Shown: piece after piece, positions 1 to 9,335 of the stretch
Position numbering within the stretch: position 1 is the stretch's first letter
Layout of the letters: every line of letters starts with the position of its first letter
Assembly: GCA_965368585.1 (NCBI GenBank)
Contig: CBDUNM010000024.1
Span: 1 to 44,268, forward strand
DNA length: 44,268 nt
Direction of reading: 5' to 3'
Source: JARRQB01 sp965368585
Lineage (GTDB): Bacteria; Pseudomonadota; Gammaproteobacteria; Chromatiales; Chromatiaceae
Notes under the pieces: model-generated
Databases searched by the model: none
The model's input: only the letters and a program-made list of their open reading frames with translations
Told to the model about the DNA's origin: nothing
Program-made: the position numbers and the translations under genes

Positions 1-1
1 G

Positions 2-1000
2 CTTTCCCTCACCCTCGGTGCGTTCCTGGGCGGCATGATTATCTCCGAGACGCCCTACCGGCACGTGATCCAGACTGAGGCGAAGCCGTTCCGCAACCTG
101 CTGCTCGGCTTCTTCTTCATCACGGTGGGCATGTCGCTCGATTGGCGTATTCTGGTCGCGGCCTGGGGGGAAATTCTCATCTTTCTCGTCGCACTCGTAA
201 CGATCAAGGCCGTACTGGTTGCCGCAGCGGCACGGGCCTTCGGCTGGTCGACGCCCGGCTCCGTGCAACTCGGCTTTCTCCTGGCGCAGGGCAGCGAGTT
301 CGCTTTCGTGATTGTCGCCATGCCAATGGTGCGAGATGCGCTGGGTGACGGTGCGGCCGGGGTGGTGATCACGGGCGTTGCGGCCAGTCTTGCGTGTACA
401 CCGACTTTGGCAACGCTCGGCAACAGCCTGGCCCGGATGCTCAGGCGCAGATCCTCGGCGCCAAAGTCGAGCGGCGAAACCCTGCCCGGTGCCGCCATGG
501 CGCCCGTGGTGATATTCGGCATGGACGAGATCGGTCGCGCGGTCGCGGATGCACTCAGGGCGCACGACGTGCCTTACGAGGCGATTGAGATGGACTACGA
601 CCGTTTTCTGGCTGCCAGCGTCGACGGTTACCCGGTGGCTTTCGGCGATTTGGGCGATGTCCGCCTGATGGAGACATTCGCGATCGCGGAACGCGAGGCC
701 ATCGTCGTCACCGTCGTGCGCTATGAAGTATCGGAGGCGCTGATGCCGATCATGCGCGACCGCTACCCGAACCTCACCCGCTTCATTGCCGTGGACACGG
801 ACGCGGACAAGACACGGTTCGAGGCAGTCGGAATGCGACCCGTAGTCACCCGAAGCACCCCGCGGGGACTCGATATGGCGGCGGCGGTGTTGCGGTGTCA
901 GCGTGTCGATGAAGCGAAGATTCGGGCCTGGATGCAACGCCAGCAGGAGCGCGCGCTACAGGCCCTGGCCGATAGCGGTGCGGTGTCTGCCACAGCTTAA
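2..1000 (+). CDS. CPA2-family cation/proton antiporter with TrkA-N domain (5' truncated)
   Basis: The reading frame is open from base 2, so the start codon lies left of the window; 332 residues are visible. The first ~130 residues hold hydrophobic helices typical of the end of a Na+/H+ exchanger domain, including the GAFLGGM and FFITVGMSLDW motifs and a GFLLAQGSEFAFVI segment. After a short basic linker comes a Rossmann-like TrkA-N domain starting VVIFGMDEIGRAVADAL, whose glycine motif is less canonical than the usual GxGxxG. Proteins of this KefB/YbaL type exchange K+ or Na+ for protons in the inner membrane, gated by nucleotide. The ion specificity cannot be read from sequence. A full-length relative lies at 39414-41117. 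Confidence 0.9.
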   Translation, partial: LSLTLGAFLGGMIISETPYRHVIQTEAKPFRNLLLGFFFITVGMSLDWRILVAAWGEILIFLVALVTIKAVLVAAAARAFGWSTPGSVQLGFLLAQGSEFAFVIVAMPMVRDALGDGAAGVVITGVAASLACTPTLATLGNSLARMLRRRSSAPKSSGETLPGAAMAPVVIFGMDEIGRAVADALRAHDVPYEAIEMDYDRFLAASVDGYPVAFGDLGDVRLMETFAIAEREAIVVTVVRYEVSEALMPIMRDRYPNLTRFIAVDTDADKTRFEAVGMRPVVTRSTPRGLDMAAAVLRCQRVDEAKIRAWMQRQQERALQALADSGAVSATA

Positions 1001-1144
1001 GGGTTCGCAATGCCGAACGCCTGGTGACTGCTATATCCCGGGGCCGACCGCCAGCAGCCTGACGCACATCAAAACGGCGCCATTTTCACTGGTCTATTGT
1101 TTAAAAAAGGTCGATTTGCAGATTCCATTCGTGGGGAGAGCGCC

Positions 1145-1960
1145 ATGAGAAAAAACAAGCGATTCGAACGCCTGCCGGAGTGCATCCGGGCGCGATCGTG
1201 GAGAGTGGATTATCCGGTTCTCGCGCTTTCGCTGGCGTTTATGCTTGTGCTGGTGCCGGTGAACGCGCAGCAGGACGAGCGCAGCGGCAAGGAAGTGGTC
1301 GACACGATCTGTGCCGAATGCCACAGAGATGGTGTCGAAGGGGCGCCGAAAATCGGGGATCTGCACGCCTGGGTACAGCGATTAAAACAGGGGCTTGGGT
1401 TCGCGATCCACTCGGCGATCCGTGGACACGGCGGGATGCCAGCGCGCGGCGGGCAGGCCAATCTGACCGACACCGAGCTCCGCGCCGCCATCCTTTACAT
1501 GTACAATCCGGCCGGCGGGCCCGTCAAGACCAAGCCGGTGGTGCATGCCGTAAGGCCCGGGATGGGCGCAGACACGGACCCCAACCGCAAATCAGTGGGT
1601 GGCATAGATATCCACCTGGGGTTCATGCCGGCGGAAATGCTCCAGGCGCTACCGGCGGGATCGCCGGAACGATCCATGCACGGCGGAATACCCAAGGGTT
1701 CCGGCTATTACCACGTCAATGTCTCGCTGTTTGACGAAAATGATCGAGCGGCAATCGACGATGCACAAGTCCGGATGCAATTCGAGCAGGCCGGACGAAC
1801 CAGTGCAGCGACCGAGCTGGATTCGATGTCGATTAGCGCGGGAAGTTACGGAGCCTATATGAAACCGCAGCCCAAGTCCCCCGCCCTCATCACCTTGCGC
1901 ATATTCAGGCCAGGGACGACCAAGCCCGTCGAGGCGAAGTTCGAGCACATTTTCGAGTAA
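1145..1960 (+). CDS. Secreted c-type cytochrome with C-terminal beta-rich domain
   Basis: I chose the ATG at 1145 because GGGGAGAGCGCC precedes it at good spacing; an upstream in-frame ATG at 1097 has no such site. The 271-residue product has a long basic N-terminus, a hydrophobic segment at about residues 22-40 and a VNA-QQ signal-peptidase-like end. A single haem-binding CAECH motif follows at residues 56-60, with a likely methionine ligand in GGMPARGG, as in cytochrome c5-type domains. The last ~120 residues, from GGIDIHLGF onward, form a second domain with alternating beta-strand patterns that recall YtkA-like periplasmic domains. It would carry electrons in the periplasm or on the membrane's outer face; the partner is unknown. 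The gene appears monocistronic. Confidence 0.85.
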   Translation: MRKNKRFERLPECIRARSWRVDYPVLALSLAFMLVLVPVNAQQDERSGKEVVDTICAECHRDGVEGAPKIGDLHAWVQRLKQGLGFAIHSAIRGHGGMPARGGQANLTDTELRAAILYMYNPAGGPVKTKPVVHAVRPGMGADTDPNRKSVGGIDIHLGFMPAEMLQALPAGSPERSMHGGIPKGSGYYHVNVSLFDENDRAAIDDAQVRMQFEQAGRTSAATELDSMSISAGSYGAYMKPQPKSPALITLRIFRPGTTKPVEAKFEHIFE

Positions 1961-2536
1961 CTGGCTGTCGCCGCGCTCGTCGATGCACAGCTTCGCATAG
2001 CGAAGACCGGCTACGCCGCGGCTGGGGATTTAGATGTCGATTTCGGCATCCGGCGCCGAATCCGTATCTCCAATGGCGTGAGTCAGAAGTTCGGCCTGGC
2101 CGCTCCCGTCGAAAGCCCTCGGCAACTCCATACAACCTCGCCGGATGACTGATTCGGTGGAAAACGCCGGCGCTTTACGTTCATTGACGACCTTTGATCC
2201 ACGGGTAAGCCAAAGCGCTGACCGATGGCTTGTGCAGCGGGCGTACCTCGCCGAGGGGGGTGGCTTCTCCTGACGAGGGTTGCCACGTGACAGTGCAGCG
2301 CTCGCCGGAAGGCAAACTCGCGTAAGACACCGTATTGCGGGTATCGCGGTGCCGGTTCCGGCCCTGGACGGCGGGTTTCACGATCATCGGCACGATAGCC
2401 TAAGACGAGCGGTTGACGCCAAGGACCCCCCATCTGCGCGTCACTGCAAAAACGTCTCATGTTACAGTCAAGCCGACGTCGCGATCGGATCGAGACGGCG
2501 TCTGTTACCGCAATCGCATTTACGGGCGCGCGTACC
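1961..2536. other. Gene-free stretch
   Basis: About 575 bases between the cytochrome and hydrolase genes. The open frames here on both strands are short, rich in Arg and Pro and lack ribosome sites or recognisable domains. I see no RNA gene or repeat. Confidence 0.5.
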
Positions 2537-3409
2537 ATGGGACAAGTACACCACCTGACGTTACCTGATCGGCGCACTCTGGCGTATGAACGGTTCGGCG
2601 ACTCTACGGGTCGGCCAGTGTTTTATTGCCATGGCTTTCCCGGGTCGCGCCTGGAGGCGCATTTGGCGGCGGGTGCGGCAAAGGCGCTGGGTATCTGCCT
2701 GATCGCACCCGACCGGCCGGGGTTCGGAGGCTCGACGGCGGCGCCCCGGCGTCTCATTCACGACTGGCCCGACGATCTGCTGATTCTGGCAGAACACCTG
2801 CGACTCACGCGCTTTCATTTGGTTGGCGTCTCGGGTGGCGGTCCCTATGCGATTGCGTGCGCGGATCAACTAGGCGCACGCCTCGACGGCGCAGCCATAG
2901 TCTGCGGTCTGGGTGCGCTTACGCCAGCAACCGATATAGGGGACATGGCCCCGGTCGCGGCTCAGAGCATCCGGTTGTTTCGCCAGCTTCCGTTGGCCGG
3001 TCAATGGGTGTACGGGCGCCTGGTCGGACCCGTGCTGGCCAGGTACCCCGAACTCGTCTTTCGGATCATAAACGGGCATGCACCTCCGGCAGACCGGGAG
3101 ACGCTCGCGCAAAAACCGGTCAGGAACGCCCTCCTGGCCTCGTTTCGTGAGGCGTTTCGCGACGGTGGCGACGGTCCGGCCCGGGAACTGTGGCGCTACA
3201 CGAATCCCTGGGCCACCGACCTGACGGGTATCGACGTACCGGTCAGTCTTTGGCACGGCGAAGACGACACGACGGTACCGGTCACAATGGGGCGTCGCCA
3301 CGCGGAGCTGATTCCGCGCTGCCGGGGCCATTTCCTTCCCGGGGAAGGTCATTTCTCATTGATGGTGCGTTATATGCCCGCAATTCTGACCGAACTGATC
3401 GCGCTCTGA
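2537..3409 (+). CDS. Alpha/beta-hydrolase fold protein
   Basis: A 290-residue hydrolase from the ATG at 2537; the frame extends to 2459, but the earlier residues look like non-coding translation. Family features are all present: an HGFPGSR oxyanion-loop motif near residues 32-38, DRPGFGGS at ~59-66, the nucleophile elbow GVSGG with Ser99, an acid in LWHGEDDTTVP, and a C-terminal catalytic His in GEGHFS. There is no signal peptide, so it is probably cytoplasmic. Such proteins hydrolyse esters, epoxides or C-C bonds; the substrate cannot be told. Neighbours give no pathway clue. Confidence 0.85.
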   Translation: MGQVHHLTLPDRRTLAYERFGDSTGRPVFYCHGFPGSRLEAHLAAGAAKALGICLIAPDRPGFGGSTAAPRRLIHDWPDDLLILAEHLRLTRFHLVGVSGGGPYAIACADQLGARLDGAAIVCGLGALTPATDIGDMAPVAAQSIRLFRQLPLAGQWVYGRLVGPVLARYPELVFRIINGHAPPADRETLAQKPVRNALLASFREAFRDGGDGPARELWRYTNPWATDLTGIDVPVSLWHGEDDTTVPVTMGRRHAELIPRCRGHFLPGEGHFSLMVRYMPAILTELIAL

Positions 3410-3542
3410 CGGCTTTATGGGTTGATCAGCGATACCTTAACCCGCATATCGCACGAAGGCGGGCCGACTTCTTGATATTTTGACTAAAGCAACGCCCGAG
3501 TCGCTCGCTAGCGGTTGAAGATCGGCACAAGACATTCACACC

Positions 3543-4307
3543 ATGACCCTATCGGTACTGCTGGAAAAACTTTTCAAAATGGGATTCGCCCTCGGTCTGC
3601 TGCTGATGGCCTGGTCGTATATCCACAAGGACAAGTTGCCAGAGCCGGATTTCTACCAGTTGCACCACCTCCAGGAGCCGCGGCAGAGCGAGTCGCGCAA
3701 GCGCCCGTTCGAGGTCCGGGCGGGCAACCAGACCTATCGGATCGATCCGCAATACGGCTACGAACTCAACGGCGTCGTGGTGAGTTATCACGATTCCGAT
3801 TCTATCGGCGATATTTATCACGACAGCTTGTGGTCCGATTTCCTTAACCTGCGCGATCTGTGTGTCATTTGGGGCGACAACGTGGCCAACGGCGTCTACC
3901 GTGACATGCATTTCAACAACACCACCTGGACCTGCTGGGCGCACTGGCCAGACAGGGACACCGGCGCGCGATTTAACATTGATCAACTCTCGAACAATCA
4001 CCTGTTGGCGGACGAAGACAGCGTCAAGCAGCAGATCATGGCGGCGGAGCCGGGCGATCAGATCCGCTTTCGCGGTTACCTGGCCAGCTACGCGAATCTC
4101 CACAACGGCTTCTCACGCGGCACCAGCGTCACGCGTAGCGATCGGGGTAACGGCGCCTGCGAAACCGTTTACGTGACCGACTTCGAGGTGGTGGGCAAGG
4201 CCAACGGCAGCTGGCGGCGACTGTTTGTATTTGCCTCCGGACTGACGCTAGTGTCGTTGGTCGGTATGTTCGTGTTGTTGTTTGCGGCGCCGGTCCGGCA
4301 TCCGTGA
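3543..4307 (+). CDS. Unrecognised membrane-anchored protein, helix at both ends
   Basis: A 254-residue protein that I do not recognise. It has one hydrophobic helix near residues 10-26 and another near 225-248. The ~190-residue soluble part between them carries three cysteines (in DLCVIWGDN, TWTCWAHW and GACETVYV) and many aromatic and charged residues. With both ends in the membrane, the middle would sit on one side, plausibly the periplasm. The ATG at 3543 lacks a strong ribosome site, but codon use is convincing across the whole frame. It stands alone on the plus strand. Confidence 0.7.
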   Translation: MTLSVLLEKLFKMGFALGLLLMAWSYIHKDKLPEPDFYQLHHLQEPRQSESRKRPFEVRAGNQTYRIDPQYGYELNGVVVSYHDSDSIGDIYHDSLWSDFLNLRDLCVIWGDNVANGVYRDMHFNNTTWTCWAHWPDRDTGARFNIDQLSNNHLLADEDSVKQQIMAAEPGDQIRFRGYLASYANLHNGFSRGTSVTRSDRGNGACETVYVTDFEVVGKANGSWRRLFVFASGLTLVSLVGMFVLLFAAPVRHP

Positions 4308-4432
4308 TGCCACTGCAACCGGCGGTCCTGGCCGCCAGGTGACAGCCCCCGCTTGACACATTCCGCGGTGTGGCGCCCGACCGGGGTTGGTTCTCAAAGA
4401 CCCTCAACGGCAGTACCTGATACGCTTCCTCC

Positions 4433-5377
4433 ATGTTGATGCATATTTTCGATATCGTCGCGCCCGTGTTCCTGGTCATCGGCGCGGGCTACCTGGCGGT
4501 GCGGCAAGGCCTGTTTGCCGACAGCATGGTCGATGGACTGATGAAGTTTGCCATCCAGTTCGCCGTACCCTGTCTATTGTTTCGTGCCACCTCGACGATG
4601 GATCTCGGAGCGGCTTATGACTGGCGGCTCATGAGCGCGTTCTACACCGGCGCCACGCTCAGTTTTTTCGTGGCAACGTTGCTGGCCTGGAGGATATTCG
4701 GCCGCAGGCCGGGGGAAGCCATTGCAGTGGGTTTCGGCGCGCTGTTCTCGAACCTGGTACTGCTGGGCTTGCCCATCTCGGAACGCGCCTGGGGCGCGGA
4801 TTCCTACGAGATGGCATCGGCTTATGCCATCGTTTCGGTGCATGCGCCGTTTTGTTATCTGCTCGGCATTTCAAGCATGGAGTTGCTGCGGGCCGACGGG
4901 CGGTCGCTGCCGGATACCGCGAAGGTAGTGGCGCGTGCGATGTTCCGCAACAGTCTCATGATCGGCCTGGGCTTGGGTTTCATTGTCAACCTCAGCGGCT
5001 TGACACTGCCCGCGACGTTGATTTCAGCGGTGGATATTGTAGCCCGCGCGGCGCTGCCTGCCGCCTTGTTCGGCCTTGGTGGTACGCTTACTCGATACTC
5101 TTTGAAACAGTCTATCGGGGAGGCGAGCAGCATCTCAGCGCTATCGCTGGTGCTTCACCCGGGTATCACCCTTGTCATCTGTCAGCTGCTCTCCGTACCG
5201 GATACGCTGGCCCGTGCGGTGGTGTTGATGGCCGCCATGGCGCCGGGCGTCAACGGCTATTTGTTCGCCAGCATGTACCAGCGAGGACAAAGCACGGCCG
5301 CCAGTACTGTTCTGTTGGGGACAGCGATCTCGGTCGTGAGCGTCAGCACCTGGCTATGGGTGTTACAGATTCGCTGA
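4433..5377 (+). CDS. AEC-family transporter (auxin efflux carrier / MdcF type)
   Basis: A 314-residue, very hydrophobic protein with about ten predicted membrane helices. It starts with the family pattern FDIVAPVFLVIGAGYLAVR and the conserved FAVPCLLFRATS segment. The second half has ALPAALFGLGGTL and a MAAMAPGVNGYLFAS motif, also typical of the family. The ATG at 4433 or the in-frame ATG at 4439 could be the start. Bacterial members move dicarboxylates such as malonate or malate or other organic anions across the inner membrane; the substrate is unknown. It is convergent with rluA downstream. Confidence 0.88.
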   Translation: MLMHIFDIVAPVFLVIGAGYLAVRQGLFADSMVDGLMKFAIQFAVPCLLFRATSTMDLGAAYDWRLMSAFYTGATLSFFVATLLAWRIFGRRPGEAIAVGFGALFSNLVLLGLPISERAWGADSYEMASAYAIVSVHAPFCYLLGISSMELLRADGRSLPDTAKVVARAMFRNSLMIGLGLGFIVNLSGLTLPATLISAVDIVARAALPAALFGLGGTLTRYSLKQSIGEASSISALSLVLHPGITLVICQLLSVPDTLARAVVLMAAMAPGVNGYLFASMYQRGQSTAASTVLLGTAISVVSVSTWLWVLQIR

Positions 5378-5610
5378 AACGTAAAGCCCCGGGGAGACCA
5401 GGAACGATACCGGGCACTCGATGCCTTGGCACGACCGGCCGATCTCCACCAGGAACCGGAATGGAAAGAGCTACAAGCAATCGTTACGGAAAGCCATACA
5501 AGCATCGTAACAGCGCGAAGTCGCACGGAACATTGTGCGGAATGGGCTCATGACGGAGTACGTCAGCGATGCGCTCGACGAGCGCGGTCTTGTGATTGCA
5601 AACTGCGCGA

Positions 5611-6267
5611 TCAGAAAGGTACTGGACTGTGCAGGCGCAACTGCTTGGGGCCGCGGGGATGCTCGAAACTCAAACGCTCTGCGTGCAGCATCAACCGTGC
5701 AGACATGCGTTGTGTATCAACGTCCGCGTAAAGTTCGTCGCCGAGGATCGGGTGCCCCAATCCGGCCAGATGAACGCGCAACTGATGGCTGCGCCCGGTA
5801 GTGGGGATCAACTCAACCCGCGAAAATCCGCCATCGCCCGCACGCTCAATCACTCGGTATCGAGTGTGTGCCGCCTTGCCCGCCACCCAGTCGACCCGCT
5901 GCCGCGGGCGCCGCGGCCAATCCGCGGCCAACGGGAGATCGATCTCGCCTTCCGCCGGATCGGGTACGCCCCGGACAAACGCAACATACTGTTTTGTAAC
6001 CCGTCGCGTTTCGAACAGAATGCCGAGTTCGCGTTGCGTGGCTGCGTCGAGCGCAAACAGCATCAGCCCCGATGTGCCCATGTCCAGCCGATGCACCACA
6101 CGGGCCGACGGGTGTTCTCGCTGAATCCTCGATAGCAGGCAATCCTGCTTGTCCGGGCCCCGTCCGGGAACGGCCAAAAGGCCGCTGGGTTTTTCAACCG
6201 CCAGCAGATACGCATCCTGATGGCGAAGCAGAGGTCGTTCGGTCGGAGCAGACAGTACCGATGACAT
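5611..6267 (-). CDS. rluA: RluA-type pseudouridine synthase
   Basis: A 218-residue pseudouridine synthase from the ATG at 6267; the longer frame to 6360 adds an unlikely N-terminus. The hallmark HRLDMGTSG motif is present with the catalytic Asp at residue 62. KPSGLLAVPGRGPDK, the ITTGRSHQLRVH-like segment (here PTTGRSHQLRVHLAGLGHP) and the ILGDELYAD motif follow in order. There is no S4 domain and the length matches E. coli RluA, which modifies U746 of 23S rRNA and U32 of some tRNAs, so RluA is the best assignment. The gene is transcribed toward the AEC carrier. Confidence 0.87.
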   Translation of the reverse strand: MSSVLSAPTERPLLRHQDAYLLAVEKPSGLLAVPGRGPDKQDCLLSRIQREHPSARVVHRLDMGTSGLMLFALDAATQRELGILFETRRVTKQYVAFVRGVPDPAEGEIDLPLAADWPRRPRQRVDWVAGKAAHTRYRVIERAGDGGFSRVELIPTTGRSHQLRVHLAGLGHPILGDELYADVDTQRMSARLMLHAERLSFEHPRGPKQLRLHSPVPF

Positions 6268-6546
6268 GGATGATTTTATTTGACCTGGCGGCTGAACGAC
6301 GACTGCGCTAGAGGCTACCGAGCGCGGGCCGCATAGTCCATGCCATAAGCAACGATACACGTCGCGGCTTGGCGGTCAACCCGGGGCATCGCAAACGCAA
6401 CTATCCGATCAGTGTTTTCCGTGCAGGAAGACTCGCCGCGGCGCCAGCGCTGAATTATCGCCCACAAATCCGTGTGCCCGTCAGACAGCGCCTGGAGCGT
6501 TTCGCCGCCTGATCGCGAGAAGTCCTTGCCAAACGCTAAACCCAAT

Positions 6547-9057
6547 TCAATTCTTCGAGCGCAGCGGAGCTATGGCTTCGAGCCGCCAGATCTCGTCGTT
6601 GTAAGCACGGATGCTGCGATCGGAGGAAAAATAGCCGCAATTGGCAGTGTTGGCGATACTCAACCGCGCCCACTCGTCGCGATCACGGTAGGCGGCGGCT
6701 GCGCGGTTCTGCGTGTCGACGAAACTGCGAAAGTCGGCCGCAATCATCCAGCGGTCCCCCGAACTCCTGATGCCATCGACAAGCGCGTCGAAGCATCCTG
6801 GCTCGAACTGGTTGAAATGGGCGCTCTCCAAGAGTTCGAAGACCCGCCGCAGGTCCTCGTCCTCTGCAATCAGCCGCGTCGGATTGTAGTCGCTGCGCGC
6901 CGCTCCGAGTTGTTCCGCGGTGAGCCCGAATAGAAAAAAATTCTCCGCGCCCACCTTCTCGCGTATCTCGATATTGGCCCCGTCGAGTGTACCGATGGTC
7001 ACAGCCCCGTTGAACATGAACTTCATATTGCCGGTGCCGGAAGCCTCGGTGCCCGCCATTGAGATCTGCTCTGACAGATCCGTGCCGGGGACGATTACCT
7101 CGGTTGCCGATACGCCGTAATCGGGGAGGAAGGCGACTTTCAGCAGACCATCCATGGCACGATCTTTGTTGACGACATTGGCCACGTTGCCGATGAACTT
7201 GATGATCCGTTTCGCCATCCAATAGCCCGGAGCGGCCTTACCGGCAAACAACACGCAACGCGGCGTCCAGTCGTCGATGTCCCCGCGCTTGATCCGGTCG
7301 TAGAGATGGATGACGTGCAAGGCATTGAGTACCTGCCGCTTATATTCGTGGATACGCTTGACCTGCACATCGAACAGGGCATCGGGGTCAAAGCGCACCC
7401 CGCATTGCGCCTCAACCTTAGCCGCCAGGCGCTGCTTGTTGGCGTACTTGATATCCAGCCAGCGTTGCCGGAAGCTCGGATCCTCGGCGTGCGCCTGGAT
7501 GCCTCTTAATAGCTCGAGATCGGTCACCCAGCCCGGGCCGATCGCCTCGGTGATCAGATCCCGCAACCCCTCGTTGCACTGGGCGAGGAAACGGCGCGGC
7601 GTCACCCCGTTGGTCTTGTTGTTGAAGCGTTCCGGCCACAGCGTATAGAAGTCGTGAAAAATGCCTTCTTTGAGCAACCGCGTATGCAATTCGGCGACGC
7701 CGTTGACCGAAAACGAGCCGACAATCGCCAGGTGGGCCATCCGGATCTGCGAGTCCATACCTTCTTCCACGATCGACAACCGCGCCTGCCGATTGGTGTC
7801 ACCCGGCCAACGCATTGCAACCTCCGAAAGAAAGCGTGCATTGATCTCGTAGATAATGTCCAGGAGTCTGGGTAGCATATCGCGGAACACCCAGACCGGC
7901 CATTTCTCGAGCGCCTCGGGCAGCAGGGTGTGATTCGTGTAGGCCATGCAGCGCGAGGTGACGGCCCAGGCATCGTCCCAGCCCATCCCATGCTCATCCA
8001 TTAGCAAGCGCATCAGTTCAGGGACAGCAATCGATGGATGGGTATCGTTGAGTTGAAAGCAGCTATGGTCGGCAAACTCATCGAACTTCGGGCCAAAATC
8101 CCGTATCCAGCGCCGCAGGACGTCCTGCAACGCAGCCGACGTTAGAAAATACTGCTGACGCAGCCGCAGCACCTTACCCTGTTCCGTGGCATCGTCCGGA
8201 TACAGGACCTTGGTGATGTTCTCCGCGTGAGTCTTCTCGGCGACCGCTTCGGGGTAGAGTCCGGCGCTGAACTTACTGAGATCGAATTCCTCGGTCGGCA
8301 CCGCTTTCCACAGGCGTATGGTATTCACTGTCCCGTTTTGGTAACCCGGCACCGGTATATCGTAAGGGATGGCGAGTACGTCCTCGGTCCCGACCCAGCG
8401 AATTTGCAGGCCTCCTTCCCGACCTTGTCCGTAATGCACGCGACCGCCAAATTTGACCCGTTGCACGAACTCCGGCCGTTCCAGCTCCCAGGGGTTGCCG
8501 TGCACCAGCCAATGGTCAGGCTCCTCGACCTGCTCGCCGTCTTCGATACGCTGCCGGAAGATCCCGTACTCGTAGCGTATGCCATGCCCCATTACCGGCA
8601 GCTGCAGCGTGGCGCAGCTGTCCACAAAACAGGCGGCGAGCCGACCCAAACCGCCATTGCCCAGCCCCGCATCGCGCTCGTAGTTGATGATGTCATCCAG
8701 GTCCAGGTCCAGGCTTTGCAGCGCCTCGGCGGTGGCCTCGGTGACCCCCAGATTCAGCATCGCGTTCGGCAGGCTCCGGCCAATCAGCCACTCCATCGAC
8801 AGGTAATAGGTCCGCTTGCAGCGCGCCTCCTGATAGGAGTAGTGGGTATTCTTCCAGCGCTCCATCAGTCGGTCTCGCAGGGTGATGACGACCGCGTGAT
8901 AAACGTGGTGGTCCGAGATCGAATGTTTGTCGCAGCCGCGCGTATGATTGAAATGCCGGCGGATATCGGCTGCGAGACTAGCCGCATCCATTCCCAGATC
9001 TGCAATGTCCACCAACAAGGGTCGCGGAACGTTGGTCCGGGGTTTTTCAGTTGACAT
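6547..9057 (-). CDS. glgP: Glycogen/maltodextrin phosphorylase
   Basis: An 836-residue phosphorylase of normal family length. I start it at the ATG at 9057, preceded by GAGGGTGAGTGTT; an in-frame GTG/ATG lies 15 bases upstream. It contains the N-terminal YYLSMEWLIGRSL motif, the NDTHPSIAVPELMR segment, VKRIHEYKRQ, and the pyridoxal-phosphate site EASGTGNMKFMFNG with the PLP lysine at about residue 679. It releases glucose-1-phosphate from alpha-1,4-glucans in the cytoplasm. No other glg gene is adjacent, so it may be transcribed alone. Confidence 0.96.
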   Translation of the reverse strand: MSTEKPRTNVPRPLLVDIADLGMDAASLAADIRRHFNHTRGCDKHSISDHHVYHAVVITLRDRLMERWKNTHYSYQEARCKRTYYLSMEWLIGRSLPNAMLNLGVTEATAEALQSLDLDLDDIINYERDAGLGNGGLGRLAACFVDSCATLQLPVMGHGIRYEYGIFRQRIEDGEQVEEPDHWLVHGNPWELERPEFVQRVKFGGRVHYGQGREGGLQIRWVGTEDVLAIPYDIPVPGYQNGTVNTIRLWKAVPTEEFDLSKFSAGLYPEAVAEKTHAENITKVLYPDDATEQGKVLRLRQQYFLTSAALQDVLRRWIRDFGPKFDEFADHSCFQLNDTHPSIAVPELMRLLMDEHGMGWDDAWAVTSRCMAYTNHTLLPEALEKWPVWVFRDMLPRLLDIIYEINARFLSEVAMRWPGDTNRQARLSIVEEGMDSQIRMAHLAIVGSFSVNGVAELHTRLLKEGIFHDFYTLWPERFNNKTNGVTPRRFLAQCNEGLRDLITEAIGPGWVTDLELLRGIQAHAEDPSFRQRWLDIKYANKQRLAAKVEAQCGVRFDPDALFDVQVKRIHEYKRQVLNALHVIHLYDRIKRGDIDDWTPRCVLFAGKAAPGYWMAKRIIKFIGNVANVVNKDRAMDGLLKVAFLPDYGVSATEVIVPGTDLSEQISMAGTEASGTGNMKFMFNGAVTIGTLDGANIEIREKVGAENFFLFGLTAEQLGAARSDYNPTRLIAEDEDLRRVFELLESAHFNQFEPGCFDALVDGIRSSGDRWMIAADFRSFVDTQNRAAAAYRDRDEWARLSIANTANCGYFSSDRSIRAYNDEIWRLEAIAPLRSKN

Positions 9058-9335
9058 AACACTCACCCTCACATTGTGTTTGGAGGCCCCAGCGGCATTG
9101 GCTGCCGGGTCGCCCAGTTGTCATCGGTACGTATTATGGCCTTTCGGTGGAAATAGTGGGGGACTCGAACGCCAAAATCCGAAGAACCCGCAAAACTTTC
9201 GGCGGCGAGACGTTTGCGGACATCCGCGAGAATTCCACACCAGAAAAAGAGAACAGCGCCATTATCGCTCCCGTGATCCAGCTGCCGCTGGACAACTGAC
9301 GCGCACTCTGATCAAGTGAATCGGCCGCTCCAAAT

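Noticed and set aside
6315..6545. 76-codon minus-strand frame between rluA and glgP
   Set aside because: No ribosome site, no family motif, and it overlaps likely non-coding sequence.
8227..9054. 275-codon plus-strand open frame
   Set aside because: Fully antisense to glgP, which has clear catalytic motifs; the translation has no domain and biased composition.
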